Below are positions 11,898-23,282 of a stretch of 64,000 bases of DNA, in pieces. Within the stretch, counting starts at the first letter, position 1; each line of letters starts with the position of its first letter. The stretch covers positions 1,612,001 to 1,676,000 of the forward strand of contig CP084613.1 of assembly GCA_025917655.1 (NCBI GenBank), given 5' to 3'. Position numbers and translations under genes: made by a program. This DNA comes from Chlorella sorokiniana. Its lineage: Eukaryota; Chlorophyta; Trebouxiophyceae; Chlorellales; Chlorellaceae. The notes below the pieces were generated by a model. It did no database searches. It saw nothing but the letters and a program-made list of their open reading frames with translations, and was not told where the DNA came from.

Positions 11898-12116
11898 AAC
11901 CTCCTTTGGCATGCTCCTCAGTAGCCCCACTCCAGCACGCAACAGTGCCTGCCCCACACACTAGCAGGCTGGCGGCGGGTGGCTGCTGCGCCGTGCTGAG
12001 CCTCAACACTGCGCATATCGCGCATTCGGGCGTGTGCGCGATTCCAAGTGTGACATGCTCGCGGCCAGCCGCCTAGCGAGACGGCCTGCCTCAGGTTTCG
12101 CCAATTGGTGCTGTCC

Positions 12117-13390
12117 ATGTCTATTCCCGCTGCCAAGAGACCGAAAATCGCCATGTCAGCCAGCAGCATGCTCGATGCTAGGCAGGTCGCCGCCTCTGCT
12201 CTCTCTCCTCCTCACGCAACCACCTGTCACCGCCGCCACCGCCACAAAGCGCCGCGCCGCTTCACGCCGCTCGGCACCCCCTCTTCCAGCTGATAGACGT
12301 GCCACCAGTTTTCTGCACGCCTGCTTGCAGCGACTTTGAGCGGATGAGGGGCGAGATGAGCGCGGCGGATGAGAAGCGCGAGACGGTGATCAAGCGGTCG
12401 CGGGATGTGCAGAAGCTCTCCAAGCAGGCCATCTTCAGCCTGCATCGCGGCAACGACAAGGAGGCGGACGAGCGCATCCGCAGCGCCAAGAAGACGGCGG
12501 AGGAGCTGCTGCCCCTCATCGCTGAATGCCCAACGCTGCGGCCGGGCAGCTTTGCCAACGCGGGTCAGCGCCGCTGCACGCCCCACCTGCTGGCTCTGCC
12601 GCGCCAGGGCGGGTGGGGTCGTCACGGTGTCGCTGTGCGCCTCATCCACCCACTCACTGGGTATTTTCCCCTTAAATTCCCCCACCCCCACCCACCCACC
12701 CACCCACATCCCTCAGTGGAGGAGTATGCTGAGGCGCTCGCCTTCCGCTGCTACCTGCGGGAGGGGCGCCTGATCCGCCGGGATGAGGTGGAGCTGGCGG
12801 AGGTGGAGGAGTACCTGGGTGGGTGGGGTGGGGGTGGGGCGGGCGCACCCGGGCGAGTGCAGGGAGCCCGTCTCGCTGGGGACCCAGCGCTGCAGGGGGC
12901 CCACCCGGGGCAGGCCGGCGCAGCCTGACAGACTGTGTGGCCTGGGAACCCCCCCTTCCATACACTCGGTCCCTTGCTGCCGTGCGCAGGCGGGGTGTTG
13001 GATTTTACGGGGAGCTGGGACGGCTGGCCATCATGCAGGCCACGGCGCGGGACGAGGCGGCGGTGGCGCGGGCGCGGGACCTGGTGGAGGCCATCATGGG
13101 CCAGATGCTGCAGTTCGACCTGCGCAACGGCAGCCTGCGCAAGAAATGGTGGGCGGGCGGGCTGCTGGGCAGGCCAGGCGGTGGCGAGAGGCACGGGGCG
13201 CTTGGCTGCCCCCCAGCCCCTGGTTGTTTTAGGGTTTCAGGGCAGAGCGCCCCCACCCCGCAGGGACGCGGTCAAGTACACGCTGAAGAAGCTGGAGAAC
13301 ACGCTGTATGAGCTGTCGCTGGCCAAGAACCTGCCCTTCAAGCCGGAGCAGCTGGAGGAGGCGGGGGCGGAGGGCGGCGACGACGCGTGA
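12117..13390 (+). CDS. TSNAX: Translin-associated factor X (TRAX)
   Basis: TRAX is the nuclease subunit of C3PO, the translin-TRAX octamer that cleaves passenger RNA strands and tRNA fragments. The N-terminus MSIPAAKRPKIAMSASS is followed by SDFERMRGEMSAADEKRETV, VIKRSRDVQKLSKQAIFSLH, EEYAEALAFRCYLREGRLI, GVLDFTGELGRLAIMQ, MLQFDLRNGSLRKK and YTLKKLENTLYELSLAKNLP. The ExxE pair in EEYAEA and the Asp in LDFTGE match the catalytic acidic residues of TRAX and are absent from translin, which decides the subunit. The frame slips at GGGG 13009-13012, where one more G would restore FTGELGRL. Intron 1 is either GT-AG (donor 12185, exon 2 beginning LIDVPP) or GC-AG; I prefer GT-AG. A TGTAA lies at 13577-13581. 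Confidence 0.86.
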
Positions 13391-13588
13391 CACCCTGCCT
13401 GAGGGGGCACCAGGCCCGCGGAGCGTGCCAAGCGTCCTCGCCCCTTGCAGCGAAAACCTTTCAGCCACTGCTTCGCTGAGCAATGATTCCTCACAGTCAG
13501 GCAGGGCATCTAGCAGTCGGTATGCATGCCAAGGCGCGGGGTTGACGTCAGCAGAATACTGGCAGCTAGCAGCGCATGTAAGTGAATC

Positions 13589-14660
13589 TCACGCGCTCGT
13601 GCCATCTCGCTGCTCTGCTGCCGCTGCTGCTCCCGATGCCTGCTGCTGCTGCTGCTGCTGCTGCTGCCTGGCCAGGCGGTGGCCAAAGCGGCTGTGGTAG
13701 GCCTGCGGGTTGAAGGGCTCAAAGCCGGGGGCAGCTCAAACAGCTCGCCCTTGTCGCGCAGCCTGCGGGGCGGCGGCTGGTAGGGCACCAAGTCGGGGTG
13801 GCCCTCAAAGTCGTGCCGCTCCCCCGCAAAGATGCGCAGCTTGCGGGCCATAGACTGCGGAGAGAGGGTGGGCAGCAGCGTGAGAACGTGTCGGCTGCCA
13901 GCCCCACACACGGCAACCGCGCTGCCCAGTGAGAAGCCGGCAGTGCGCGCCCCTCCTTCACATGGCCGCGCTGCTAGGCCTGCGTCAGCGGCCGCAGCAC
14001 CCCACCCGGCGCAGGTTGTTCTTGGGCAGCATGCCCAGCACCGCCTCGCGCAGCACCCAGTCAGGCTTGTTGGCCGCCATCTGGCGCGCGGTGCGCTCCT
14101 TCAGGCCCCCGGGTAGCCGCTGTGCCAGCGGTACAGCTTCTGATCCCACTTGCGCCCCGTCAGCTGCGCCTGCTCCGCATTCACCACCACCACCACATCG
14201 CCGTCGTCACGGTGGGGGCAGTACGTGGGCTTGTCCTTGCCCTGCAGGAGGAGGACTTGCGGCTCCAGGCTAGTTGTCTAAGGCGTGCAGGAGCGATCCA
14301 TGACAGCGCCACCACTGGAGCGCGGCGGTGGCTCGCAGGCACCCCTCCAGCGCCCCGCGCACAGCGTGCGCTCCCGCCCTGCCCATGCCCACCTGCAGAA
14401 TGGTGGCTATCTGCGAGGCCAGCCGGCCTACCACCTGCCCCTTGGCATCCACCAGCCGTAGTCGCAGGCCCTCCACTGACTTGACGCCCTGCACATTGAT
14501 GTGGGGCCCTGGATACAAGAGCAAGCTGCCGACCAAGGACCCCGCCGTTACGTGGGCGCCGCCAGGCACCAGACCTGCTGGTCTGCGCCGTTGGCAGCTG
14601 CCGCCGAGCAATGCAAGATTACTGACTGTACGCTCGGCTTACTCGTATGAGTTGCGACAT
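13589..14660 (-). CDS. MRPL13: Mitochondrial ribosomal protein uL13m
   Basis: Bacterial-type L13, part of the large subunit of the mitochondrial ribosome. A tiny first exon (MSQLIR, donor GTAAGC) joins in phase 0 to [20 protein letters not shown] and [12 protein letters not shown]. Later exons give [54 protein letters not shown] and [20 protein letters not shown]. The RWHSGYPGG form is typical of mitochondrial rather than plastid L13. The C-terminal extension [20 protein letters not shown] carries a polyglutamine run and ends EQRDGTSA (stop 13589-13591). It is one frame away from the core at the GGGGG run 13727-13731, which needs one more base. It is convergent with TRAX and diverges from eIF6. 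Confidence 0.9.
13640..13667. repeat. CTG/CAG run coding polyglutamine in uL13m
   Basis: About nine CTG units on the plus strand, read as glutamines in the C-terminal extension of uL13m on the minus strand. Confidence 0.85.
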
Positions 14661-14900
14661 GTTGCTGCCCACGCTGCTGCTAAGCGCCCTGCTGCAAAGG
14701 ACCCAGTCGTCTGTAGCAACCAGCTGGAGTACGACAACGATGAAATTCACGATGACGCATGCGTTGATGCCAGCAGGCTGTCTTCCAGTAGGCGGGCGAG
14801 TGGCTGTACCTCGTGCCTCGTACCGCGTTCCTCTCTCTGCCCAGAATGCAGGCGCGGGAAACTGCATTCTGTGCTTCGAAAGTGCATTTGACACTTTGCC
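14661..14900. promoter_or_regulatory. Short divergent promoter, uL13m / eIF6
   Basis: Only 240 bp separate the two divergent start codons, so promoters and both leaders must overlap or nearly overlap. Both products act in large-subunit ribosome biology, mitochondrial and cytosolic. Confidence 0.55.
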
Positions 14901-16348
14901 ATGGCCACAAGAACCGAGTTTGAAGGGTCGAACGATGTGGGCTGCTTCGCCTGCTTGACCAACGCCTATGCCATCACAGCCCATGGCGCTGCAGAGAATT
15001 TCTACAGGTCTGACGGTTGCCGCAGTCGCATCTGCGCTGCATGCATGGCCGGGTGGCGGCGTTGGCTCTGAGTCCACCCGGGACTTGCCTGGCGGCTTCT
15101 CTCTGACTGAGCTACTGCGCTCCCGAGATGCAGTGTGTTTGAGGCAGAACTGGCGGACCACATCCCGGTGATCAAGACGTCGGTGGCAGGCACCCGCCTC
15201 GCAGGGCGGATGTTGGTGGGCAACCGCAACGGCTTGTTGCTACCCAACACCACAACAGATCAAGGTGGGTTGGAATGGACAAGGGATGTCATTTTCACTG
15301 CCAGGATGTAGTGGGGCTGTGTTTGCTACGTGCCGCGTCAGCGTCACAACCACCGAGCCGACTGGCAACCCGAGTTGACTGTCCCCCTCCCTCCCGATGA
15401 GCAGAGCTGATGCACATCCGCAACTCTTTGCCCGACGAGGTGGTGGTACAGCGCATCGACGAGCGGCTGTCAGCTCTGGGCAACTGCATCGCCACCAATG
15501 ACTATGTGGCCTTGATACACCCCGACATTGACCGCGAGACCGAGGAGATTGTGGCAGATGTGCTGGGGGTGGAGGTGTTCCGGCAAAGCGTGGCAGGCAA
15601 CGTGCTGGTGGGGTCGTACTGCAAGTTCACCAACCAGGGGGCCTGGTGGCGCCGCAGGTGCGCTCGTCCTTTGTTTTGGGGGCCTGCATGTTCATCGCTC
15701 TGCTTCTGCGTCATGCGCCTCGGCGTGCTGCAGCATGCTGATCTTGCTGGCTGGCAGGAAACTGGCTGCAAGCTTGGCATTGGGGTGCATGAGCTGCGTG
15801 TGCAGCCCTCCCTGCTGCCGCCTGTGCTGCCGCCATGCTGCCATGTACGCCATGCCGGCCGAGGATTCAAAACTCTTCGGGCAACAGACCTAAACAAGAG
15901 CTCGCCCGCCTGAGCGCAAGCTGATGGCTTGAACATCTAAGGGAATGAGGCCTGGCATGGTGGTGGCGGGGCAGGGTGCACATCTGGTCCACCCATCTGG
16001 GTGATGGTGTCGAAACTGTCACTTGGTCTTCACTGTGCCTGCCACCATGCATCAACCCCCACCCCACCCCACCCCCTCTATCCCCCCCTTCCCCTCCCCC
16101 AGACCAGTGTGGAGGACCTGGACGAGCTGTCCAGTCTGCTGCAGGTGCCGCTTGTGGCGGGCACGGTGAACCGCGGCAGCGACGTGATTGGCGCGGGGCT
16201 GGTGGCCAACGACTGGGCCGCCTTCTGCGGGCTGGACACCACCACCACCGAGCTGAGCGTGATTGAGAGCGTGCTGAAGCTGCGGGAGAGCAACCCCGCA
16301 AAGATTGTGAACGAGATGCGGGCCAGCCTCATCGACAGCATGATCTGA
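14901..16348 (+). CDS. EIF6: Translation initiation factor 6 (eIF6)
   Basis: Anti-association factor that binds uL14 on the 60S subunit, is needed for nucleolar 60S maturation and is released in the cytoplasm. Four exons: 14901-15007, 15134-15264, 15405-15657, 16103-16348. Segments seen: [112 protein letters not shown] and [20 protein letters not shown]. Exon 3 loses frame at GGGGG 15637-15641. With one more G it reads TNQGGLVAPQ and the joined frame has exactly 245 residues, the human length. This is the clearest case for an under-called homopolymer. Confidence 0.97.
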
Positions 16349-16758
16349 GGCCGCCCCCTGTACACTACTGCGCTGCTGTGCCTCGTTCTGTACACACGTT
16401 CGTCGCTCCTTGCTGCCCCCTCCCTGCTCCACTTTCTTGTCGTCAGCTACCACACTTCTAAACGCTTGCACTGAATGCCAACGTGAAATGCCAGGCTTGA
16501 AAGAGCTCGCAGCGTTTGGGCTGCTGCCTGCGGGCTGCAGGGGTGATGCCTGCCAACAATGTGTGGCAGGCAGGTGCATAGGTGTGTAGATATGAGCACA
16601 TGCAAAATTGCGACACGCCCTGTCAGCAGGCAATGTCTGCCAGAAAAATGCTGATAAGGTATGGGAGGGGTCCTATGGCGAATCAAGTGTTCATTCAGGG
16701 CAGCCTGCCCAGCAGGCGGCACATTTCCAACCGGCGACAGTCGTTATGCTGTTCCAGC
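16349..16758. other. Convergent 3' region, eIF6 / EExxxR plastid protein
   Basis: Holds the two 3' untranslated regions. No TGTAA signal is clear on either strand and I see no small gene. Confidence 0.4.
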
Positions 16759-19191
16759 CTACTTGCCGGCCTGCGCATCGTCGCTGCCGTGCCGCTGGTC
16801 TGGCGCAACGTGTGGCGCAGAGCTGCTGCTGCCCTCGCTCCCGCCCCTCCCACCTTCGCTGCTGCTGTCGCAGTCCCTGCTGCCCTCCTCCTCGCGCCCT
16901 GCCTCCTCCTCCCTCTTGGCAGCACCCGGGGGGTGGCTGCAGCGCTGCCTTGCGCGCGTCCTTCAGCGCCAGGGCCGTGCGCTGCAGGTCCCGGATGGTG
17001 GCCAGCGCCCGCGCCTGGCTGCGCTCCACCTGGCGCGCCTTGAGCCGCTGGTAGCTGGAGAACAGCAGGTCGCTGGTGACGGCTGTGAGGTAGGGGGCCA
17101 GCAGGTTGCCTGCGGGGAGGGACAGGGAGGGGGCGCCAGGGGGAGGCGCCAGTCAGCTTCGGACCCGGCAGCAGGCAGGAACTCGGTGCGAGGTGCTGGG
17201 GGCAGGGTGGTGTCCGCAGGACGAGTGCTGGGCAGGGGTGGGCCCGCAGTTGGGCCGCCACACGAGCGCACACACCCGTGAGCAGGAAGGAGGTGGAGTA
17301 GCAGGCCCACTCGGTGACGTCGCGGGCGCCCTCCACCGCGGTGCTCCACCGCCGCTGGCGCACCATGCCGCTCCTCACCTGGCGGGGGCGGGTGTCAGGG
17401 GGTGGGGGCAGCAGCGGGGCGTGGAGCTTGCAGCACTGATGCGCGCACGGCCCTACACGCGGGCCTGCCACTCAGGGTGCTGATAAAGCAGGGGCTTCCC
17501 CGGCAAGCCATGCAAGAGCGCGGCCCTACCGCAACCCCACCAGGCCCGCCCGCTTCTCCCCAACCCACCCACCTTGTCCAGCACTTTGCGCATGCGGGCT
17601 CGCTCCTGCCTGGTCTTGGGCCCCGCGCCGTCTGCCGCCTCCTTTGCATCCAGCTCCGCCGCCGCCTGGCTGATGAGCTGCAGCGGGAAGAAGGCCTGCT
17701 GCACCAGCAGCGCCAGGCTGGCGGTCGCGCAGCCGACGGCGGCCAGCACCGCTCCTGCCTGCGGCGTGGCCAGCTGCAGGCCCAGCAGGGACACCGTTTC
17801 GTCCGCCCCCGCCTCATACAGGCGGTCGATGGTCCACCCTGCTGCCCAGGTGAGGATCACAGCGCGGTAGAGCATCTGGAGGGGGGCAGTCGGGGGCAAA
17901 CACGTGGGGGCCGGCTGACGTGGACAGACGAGCGGCGCAGGGGCCGTTTGCTGACGGGTGAGCAGCAGCCGCTACACAGCTGCTGGTGCAGGGGGCGGGT
18001 GTGGGGGCTCGCACCTCCTCCGCCAAGTGCACAATCAGCAGCAGCAGCAGCTCCAGCGGGAACCACAGCAGGCGGCCCACGTTGGTGCTGGCCTTGTCCT
18101 GCTCGAGTGGGGAGAAGCGAGGGGGTGGGGCCCGCGTGCCAGTGAACATGGGGGACAGGCGTCCGCGGGCCCGCGCCATGCCCTTATGGCGGTGCCCCGC
18201 CAGGGATGAGGCAGCAGCGCAGGCCCCGTTGGCGCCCCTGCCCTCACCATCTGCAGGCGGTAGAGCGCTGCCAGCGCGGGGTGCTGATCCGCCCGCACGC
18301 TGATGGTGCGCTCCACCTCCACCAGCTCCTCGGCCACCCCCTCCCCTGCCACGCCGCCGCCGCCAGCGCTGCTGCCGCTAGTGCTGGGCTCGCTGCTGCT
18401 GCTGTCGCCGCGAGCTGCGGGGGACTGTGCCGTGGAGGCGACTACGTCATGCACAGCAGCAACCACCTCCTGAGGCACACCACCCGGGCCGTCCGCTGCA
18501 CCAGTGCCTTCCTCCTGCTGCCGCAGCTTTTCGGCTACCGAGCGCGGCGCCTTGATCTTGATGGTCTTGCTGGTGGTTCCGGGCGACCAGTCGGGCAGCA
18601 TGAGGAGGGCGTCCAGGGCGAGGATGGGGGCCGCGCAGCGCAGGCCCAGCGCCGCATCGTGAGCGTCCCAGTGCATGGGAAGCGCGTTGATGTGCAGGAA
18701 GTAGCCGCCCGCCACCGCCAGGCTGCCGATGATGCCAGGATACCTGGGGACAGGGGCAGCTGGCAGCCGCTGAACAGCCATGCCACCAAGAGTTTGAGCG
18801 CGCAAGAAGTGCTCCCACGGCAGCCTCAGTTGATTGGTTTGCCCCTATTACCTGACTAAAAGCGCGCCCAGCAGCTCCATTTGCACTTTCAAACTGGCAC
18901 TCGAGTGGCCCCGCGAAGCCCAGACACCTCGTCAGAGTCGTCTGGTTTGCCGCCGCCAGGGCCGCTGCCGTTGCTGCTGCTGCTGGCCACCACCAGTCGC
19001 CGCCAGCCCGAGGCCTTCAGCGTTCTGTCACTATGTCGCAGGCCCGATCGCGTGCAGCTCTTGGCGCCAAACCCGCGGGGAGCTTCGGGACGAGCTTGCA
19101 CTGCGGCAGCCTGCCTCTGGAACCTTAAATGTGCAGAACGCGCTGTCCATATGTTCTGTAAAGCTATGGGCAGGCGCGCAGCTGCCGCCAT
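16759..19191 (-). CDS. Plastid membrane protein with CPBP-like EExxxR motif
   Basis: Predicted plastid-targeted membrane protein. The first 90 or so residues (MAAAARLPIALQNIW..., rich in Ala/Arg/Ser, ending RRLVVASSSSNGSG) look like a transit peptide. Hydrophobic segments follow: YPGIIGSLAVAGGYFLHI, CAAPILALDALLMLPDW, GRLLWFPLELLLLLIVHLAE, AVILTWAAGWTIDRLYEAG and SFLLTGNLLAPYLTAV. Splicing HLAEE to MLYRA (acceptor near 17877) creates EEMLYR, the EExxxR signature of CPBP (CAAX/Abi) intramembrane proteases. I could not find the second and third His motifs, so activity is doubtful. The tail is acidic and Ser-rich (REEEAGREEEGS), with TAG at 16759-16761. The frame near the C6 run at 16932-16937 is uncertain. 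Confidence 0.55.
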
Positions 19192-19399
19192 GGGTGAAAG
19201 CCTATCTCGCAAAGACCGCGAAGCAGGGCGCTGACAGGCACCGACCCTAAGACATCAATGGCTTTGACTGCTAATCTTGACTTGCTATGCGCCTTCCATT
19301 CCCACCCATCCTACTAATGTACTGCCATCGCCTCGCCTTTCCTGTCCTGCCTGAGCTGTGATGTGACATGTGAGACAGTAGGGCAAGGCGGCTGTCTGA

Positions 19400-20781
19400 T
19401 CAGGCAATGAAGACAATGAAAAGATGAGGAACAGGAGGACCACGCCCAGCACCTTGAGCGCCAGCAGGCGGTTGCCGCTGATGGCGTTGAGGTACTTGAG
19501 CAGCTGCGCCTGCCCGGCATCCACGTTGGCCAGCGTGTCGTCCACATTCTCGTCTATACGCATCGCCATCTCGCCCTGCTCGTGCACCTGCAGGGAGAAA
19601 AGGCAGGCAGCCACGGGCGCCAGGAGTGACATCCCAGCACCTGTGCAGGTGCGAGGGCTGGACCTTGCATGCAGTGCACCTCACCCACCCCCTCCCGCAC
19701 ACACCCCGCCGCCCCGACCTGGCACCCCGCCCACCCACCATGTGCGCCAGCTGCTGGAAGATGGAGCCCAGCTCCACAATGGTCGACTCCACCTGGTGCA
19801 GCGCCTCCGCCCTGCTGGACAGGTAGGCGTCCTGCTGCGGCACCATCAGCGCCTGCTGCTGCTGCTGCTGCTGCTGCTGCTCAGAGCCGCCTAGAAGCGG
19901 CTGGGCCTCGCTGCTGCCGCTGCCCCCTTGCAGGCCCCCCGCACGGCAGGAGCGCTCAGCGGGTTGCGCGCGTTGGGTGGCAGGAAGGATGCTCCTGGCT
20001 GGCTGAACAGCGGCTGTCGGGCTGCGGCACTGCCCTCTGGCGCCGCCGAGAACATGGACTTGCGCTGCTGGTGGGCCTTGAGGCTGTCGGTGCGCTGCGT
20101 CAGCACCTCCTTGAACGTGGCGGTGGCGTCCTTGAGCCGGCTGCGTAGGCTGTCCACCACGGTGTGGCTGTGGTCGGCGCTCTGCTTGTTGGGGCCACCC
20201 CCGAGAAGGTCTGAAGGTCAGAGATGGCCTGGTTCAGGGCCTGCATGGCGGGCATGATGAAGGAGCGGGGGGATTAGAAAGAGCCCACTGTTGCACAGGA
20301 GGTCAGGGTGTGCAAACGGCGTCCCACAATCTCGGCGGCGTCGCACGGAGGCTGTGCGCACCTGCCTTTCACAGCGCTCTGAGGTCTCCCCGCTACCCTG
20401 CCAACCCTTCCAGAGCCCCCTGTCCCGCTCTCCTCCATCCCACACCCTGCCTTGCCTCACACCCCCATCACACACCTGGATGTCCTGCTTCACCACCGTT
20501 GACAACTCGTTGATCTCCTCGGCAGGGTCATCAAACATGGAGGTACGTCGCGCCAGCTGCGCCAGCTTCTGCAGCTTCTGCGACGTGCTGTGTATGCCCA
20601 TGCCAATCTTGGCTGCGCGCCGCGCAAACTCCGACTGCGGCCCGCTGCCAGCGCTGCCAGCTGCAGCCGCCGCATCCCGCCCGCTGCTGGTGGGCAAGCC
20701 ATGCTGCTGTTGTAGCCGTGCCACGATTTGCAAAAACTCTGGCGTGCGATCGCGCACACTTGCTGCAGAGCTGCTCAACAT
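19400..20781 (-). CDS. SYP31: Golgi Qa-SNARE Sed5/syntaxin 5 (SYP31)
   Basis: Qa-SNARE for ER-to-Golgi and intra-Golgi fusion. N-terminus: MLSSSAASVRDRTPEFLQIV, then AAKIGMGIHSTSQKLQKLAQ and TSMFDDPAEEINELSTVVKQ, the Sed5-specific Habc start. The middle exon has VVDSLRSRLKDATATFKEVL and TDSLKAHQQRKSMFSA. The SNARE helix runs SRAEALHQVESTIVELGSIF, QQLAHMV and HEQGEMAMRIDENVDDTLAN. The anchor is LLALKVLGVVLLFLIF. The frame slips at AAAA 19419-19422 (TTTT on the coding strand). With one more T the anchor ends FLIFFIVFIA and stops at TGA 19400-19402, as plant Sed5 proteins do; without it a spurious tail of about 35 residues would follow. A polyglutamine run lies before the SNARE motif. Confidence 0.93.
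19853..19881. repeat. CTG/CAG run coding polyglutamine in SYP31
   Basis: About nine CTG units on the plus strand, read as glutamines just before the SNARE motif of the Sed5-type syntaxin. Confidence 0.8.
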
Positions 20782-21364
20782 AATCCTGCTGCCCCGGCTG
20801 CTGTCTGAATAAGGAGCTTGCAGCCGCGTTGCTTCCGCCGTCGGCGCTGCCGATGCGGAGGGGCCAAGCCTGCCGGAAGTATCACCTTCGACAGACTGCA
20901 CCTTGCGGTTCAGCCGCTGTTACAAGCCGAAAGGAAGAGCTGCAACAACCGACGACGCCAGCAACCAACCTGCTGAAGCGGGTGCCCCCACAGCGTCCAC
21001 AGAGCGTATCTGTACGACGTATACAAGGGAAAAAACGAAGTCAGAGGTCGTGAACGTGCGTCGATCAACCAAAGTGCACACGCCCGAGAGCTTGCAAATA
21101 TAGGGTGTAGAAATGGGCGCGGACAATACTGAGGATCAGAAAGTGTAGGGATCGGAGCAGGTGAACGCTCCCTGTCACGACAGGTAAGCGGAGGTACACC
21201 TTCGCAACCCTGCAACTTGCGGTGTTTCATCAGTATTGTGGGCTCAGCGACTTGCAGATAGCACCCGAACAACAAGTGTCGCAGCTTCACGAGCCCCCAC
21301 ACTCGCTCAGCTCGGCCTGCTGCGCTTCTCTTCTTTCGGATCGAAACGCAGGCTTATCTGAAAG
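20782..21364. promoter_or_regulatory. Divergent promoter region, SYP31 / CNOT9
   Basis: Spacer of 583 bp between opposite start codons, including the 5' leaders. It is less GC-rich around 21030-21150 than the flanking exons. No named motif is supportable. Confidence 0.5.
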
Positions 21365-22911
21365 ATGGTGAGCATGACAGGCCCGCAGGTCGATGTTGCC
21401 AGCCGCACTGCGCAGCGCAGCCGCTCTATCGCGTCCCCTGCACCGCTCTGCCCGTGCACTCTGTTCATGCCATGTGGGTGGCTTACAGCCGCGAAAGCTT
21501 CCCTACCGAGCTTCAGTGCCGCCTGCCCTGTGGTATCCGGCTGCGCCGCCTGGCAGCCCGTTGTGACCTGCCTGCCGTGGGCCTGCAGGAGGCGTTGGTG
21601 CTGGACCTCACCATCCCCAGCAACAAGGAGACGGCGCTGTTGGAGTTGAGCAAGAAGCGCGAGTCGTTCCCTGAGCTGGCGCCGTTCCTGTGGCACAGCT
21701 TTGGCACCATGGCGGCGCTGCTGCAGGAGATTGTGTCCATCTACCCCATGCTGCAGCCCCCTCGCTCACAGCGCATGCCTCGAACCGCGTGTGCAACGCG
21801 CTGGCGCTGCTGCAGTGCGTGGCGTCGCACCCGGAGACGCGCAGCCTGTTCCTGCAGGGTGAGAGCGGGCGGCAGCCTGGGCACGCGCACGCGGGCCTCA
21901 CCCTGTGCATCCACATCAATCAGCTCATTCGGCGTTGTGCGTGCAGTTGCACGCCGCTCCGCCTGCTGGCGATCTGCCCGCCTGCCTGCTGACGGGCTGG
22001 TTGCCTGCAGCACCGTCGTGCCCACATGCCCCACTTTTGCCCCCCCCCCCCCCCCCGCCGCAGCCCACATCCCGCTCTTCCTCTACCCCTTCCTCAACAC
22101 CATCTCCAAGACGCGCCCCTTTGAGTACCTGCGCCTCACTAGCCTGGGCGTCATCGGCGCGCTGGTCAAGGTGGGGGGCTGCGGCCGCGGCGGTTGGGCG
22201 CCTGGTTTTGCACGCTTGCGACATGCCGCTGGCAGGTGTGGATGGTCACTGGCGCTGCCGCGCCCCCTCTTGGCAGGTGGACGACACCGAGGTGATCAAC
22301 TTCCTGCTGTCCACTGAAATCATCCCGCTCTGCCTGCGCACCATGGAGACGGGCAGCGAGCTGTCCAAGACGGTGGCCACCTTCATCGTGCAGAAAATAC
22401 TGCTGGACAATGTGAGGCGCCTGGCTGGGGAGGGGACTAGGGCAGGAGGCGCGCGGGCTGAGCGGGCTGCGTGCGAACTGGCCGCCCTGCTGAGCCCTGC
22501 CCTGCTGAACCTCACATCCCCACCCCTCCCTCCCCACACACCCGCACCTGCACCCCTCCCGCTGCAGGTGGGCCTCAGCTACATCTGCGCCACCGCCGAG
22601 CGCTTCTTTGCCGTGGGCGCCGTGCTGTCCTCCATGGTGGCGGGCCTTGCTGAGCAGCCCAGCGTGCGCCTGCTCAAGCACATCATCCGCTGCTACCTGC
22701 GGCTGAGCGACAATCCGAGGGCGCGCGAGGCCCTGCGCCAGTGCCTGCCCGACCTGCTGCGCAACCCGCAGTTCACGGCCTGCCTCAAGGACGACGTGAC
22801 CACGCGGCGCTGGCTGGCCCAGCTGCTGGTCAACGTGGGGCACCTGCAGGACGCGGCGGCGCTGGGCACAGACGTGGTGGGGCCACGCCGCCCGTGCAGG
22901 CGGTGGCGTGA
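21365..22911 (+). CDS. CNOT9: CCR4-NOT subunit CNOT9 (RCD1/CAF40)
   Basis: Armadillo-repeat subunit of the CCR4-NOT deadenylase, binding NOT1 and RNA-binding adaptors. Segments: [135 protein letters not shown] and [17 protein letters not shown], matching plant CNOT9 almost throughout. The likely start is ATG 21365-21367, directly followed by donor GTGAGC; exon 2 begins at 21589 with GAG, giving M-EALVLDL. The frame slips at CCCCC 21757-21761 (one more C restores [12 protein letters not shown]). A similar slip near 22880 decides between ending [10 protein letters not shown] at 22911 (preferred) and running on to 22993. Confidence 0.95.
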
Positions 22912-23282
22912 CGCCCCGCCCAGCACCCAGCGTGCCCCGTTGGATGGCACCTTGCGCAGCGTGGCCCTGTCTGCAGCGGCACTGACCCGTTGACACCCTT
23001 GACCCTGACCGCCACGCGCCGCCTGCCTGCACCCCACTGCCTGCCCCCTGCTCGCCTCCAACAGCAGGAGCTGGTTGTAACAGTCAGTGCTCCCGGAACA
23101 TACGCTTGGCGCAGCAGTGTGTGGCAGTGAGTTCTGAAGTGCAAGCAGGGAGGAGGAGGTGTGAAAACACGCGCAAAAGCGCACACAGTGGCAACAAAGG
23201 TCGGGTGGCCATCCGTGGAAGCCTGGGATGGGTTGCTCTCTTTCAAACGCGACCGCAGACGCGTGGCTGCTGGGCTCAGGTC
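22912..23282. other. Convergent 3' region, CNOT9 / MCAT
   Basis: Holds both 3' untranslated regions and the CNOT9 TGTAA at 23076. No extra gene is visible. Confidence 0.45.
23076..23080 (+). terminator. TGTAA poly(A) signal of CNOT9
   Basis: TGTAA, the usual green-algal poly(A) signal, 165 bases after the preferred CNOT9 stop. Confidence 0.6.

Noticed and set aside
12182-12330. Second GC-AG intron in TRAX
   Set aside because: A GT-AG pair in phase 0 with a longer exon 2 (LIDVPPVFCTPACSDFERM) explains the region equally well.
12331-13390. Translin rather than TRAX
   Set aside because: Translin lacks the ExxE and Asp acidic residues seen here.
14901-16348. eIF6 as a pseudogene because of its frame break
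   Set aside because: One extra G restores a 245-residue conserved protein; many neighbours show the same type of slip.
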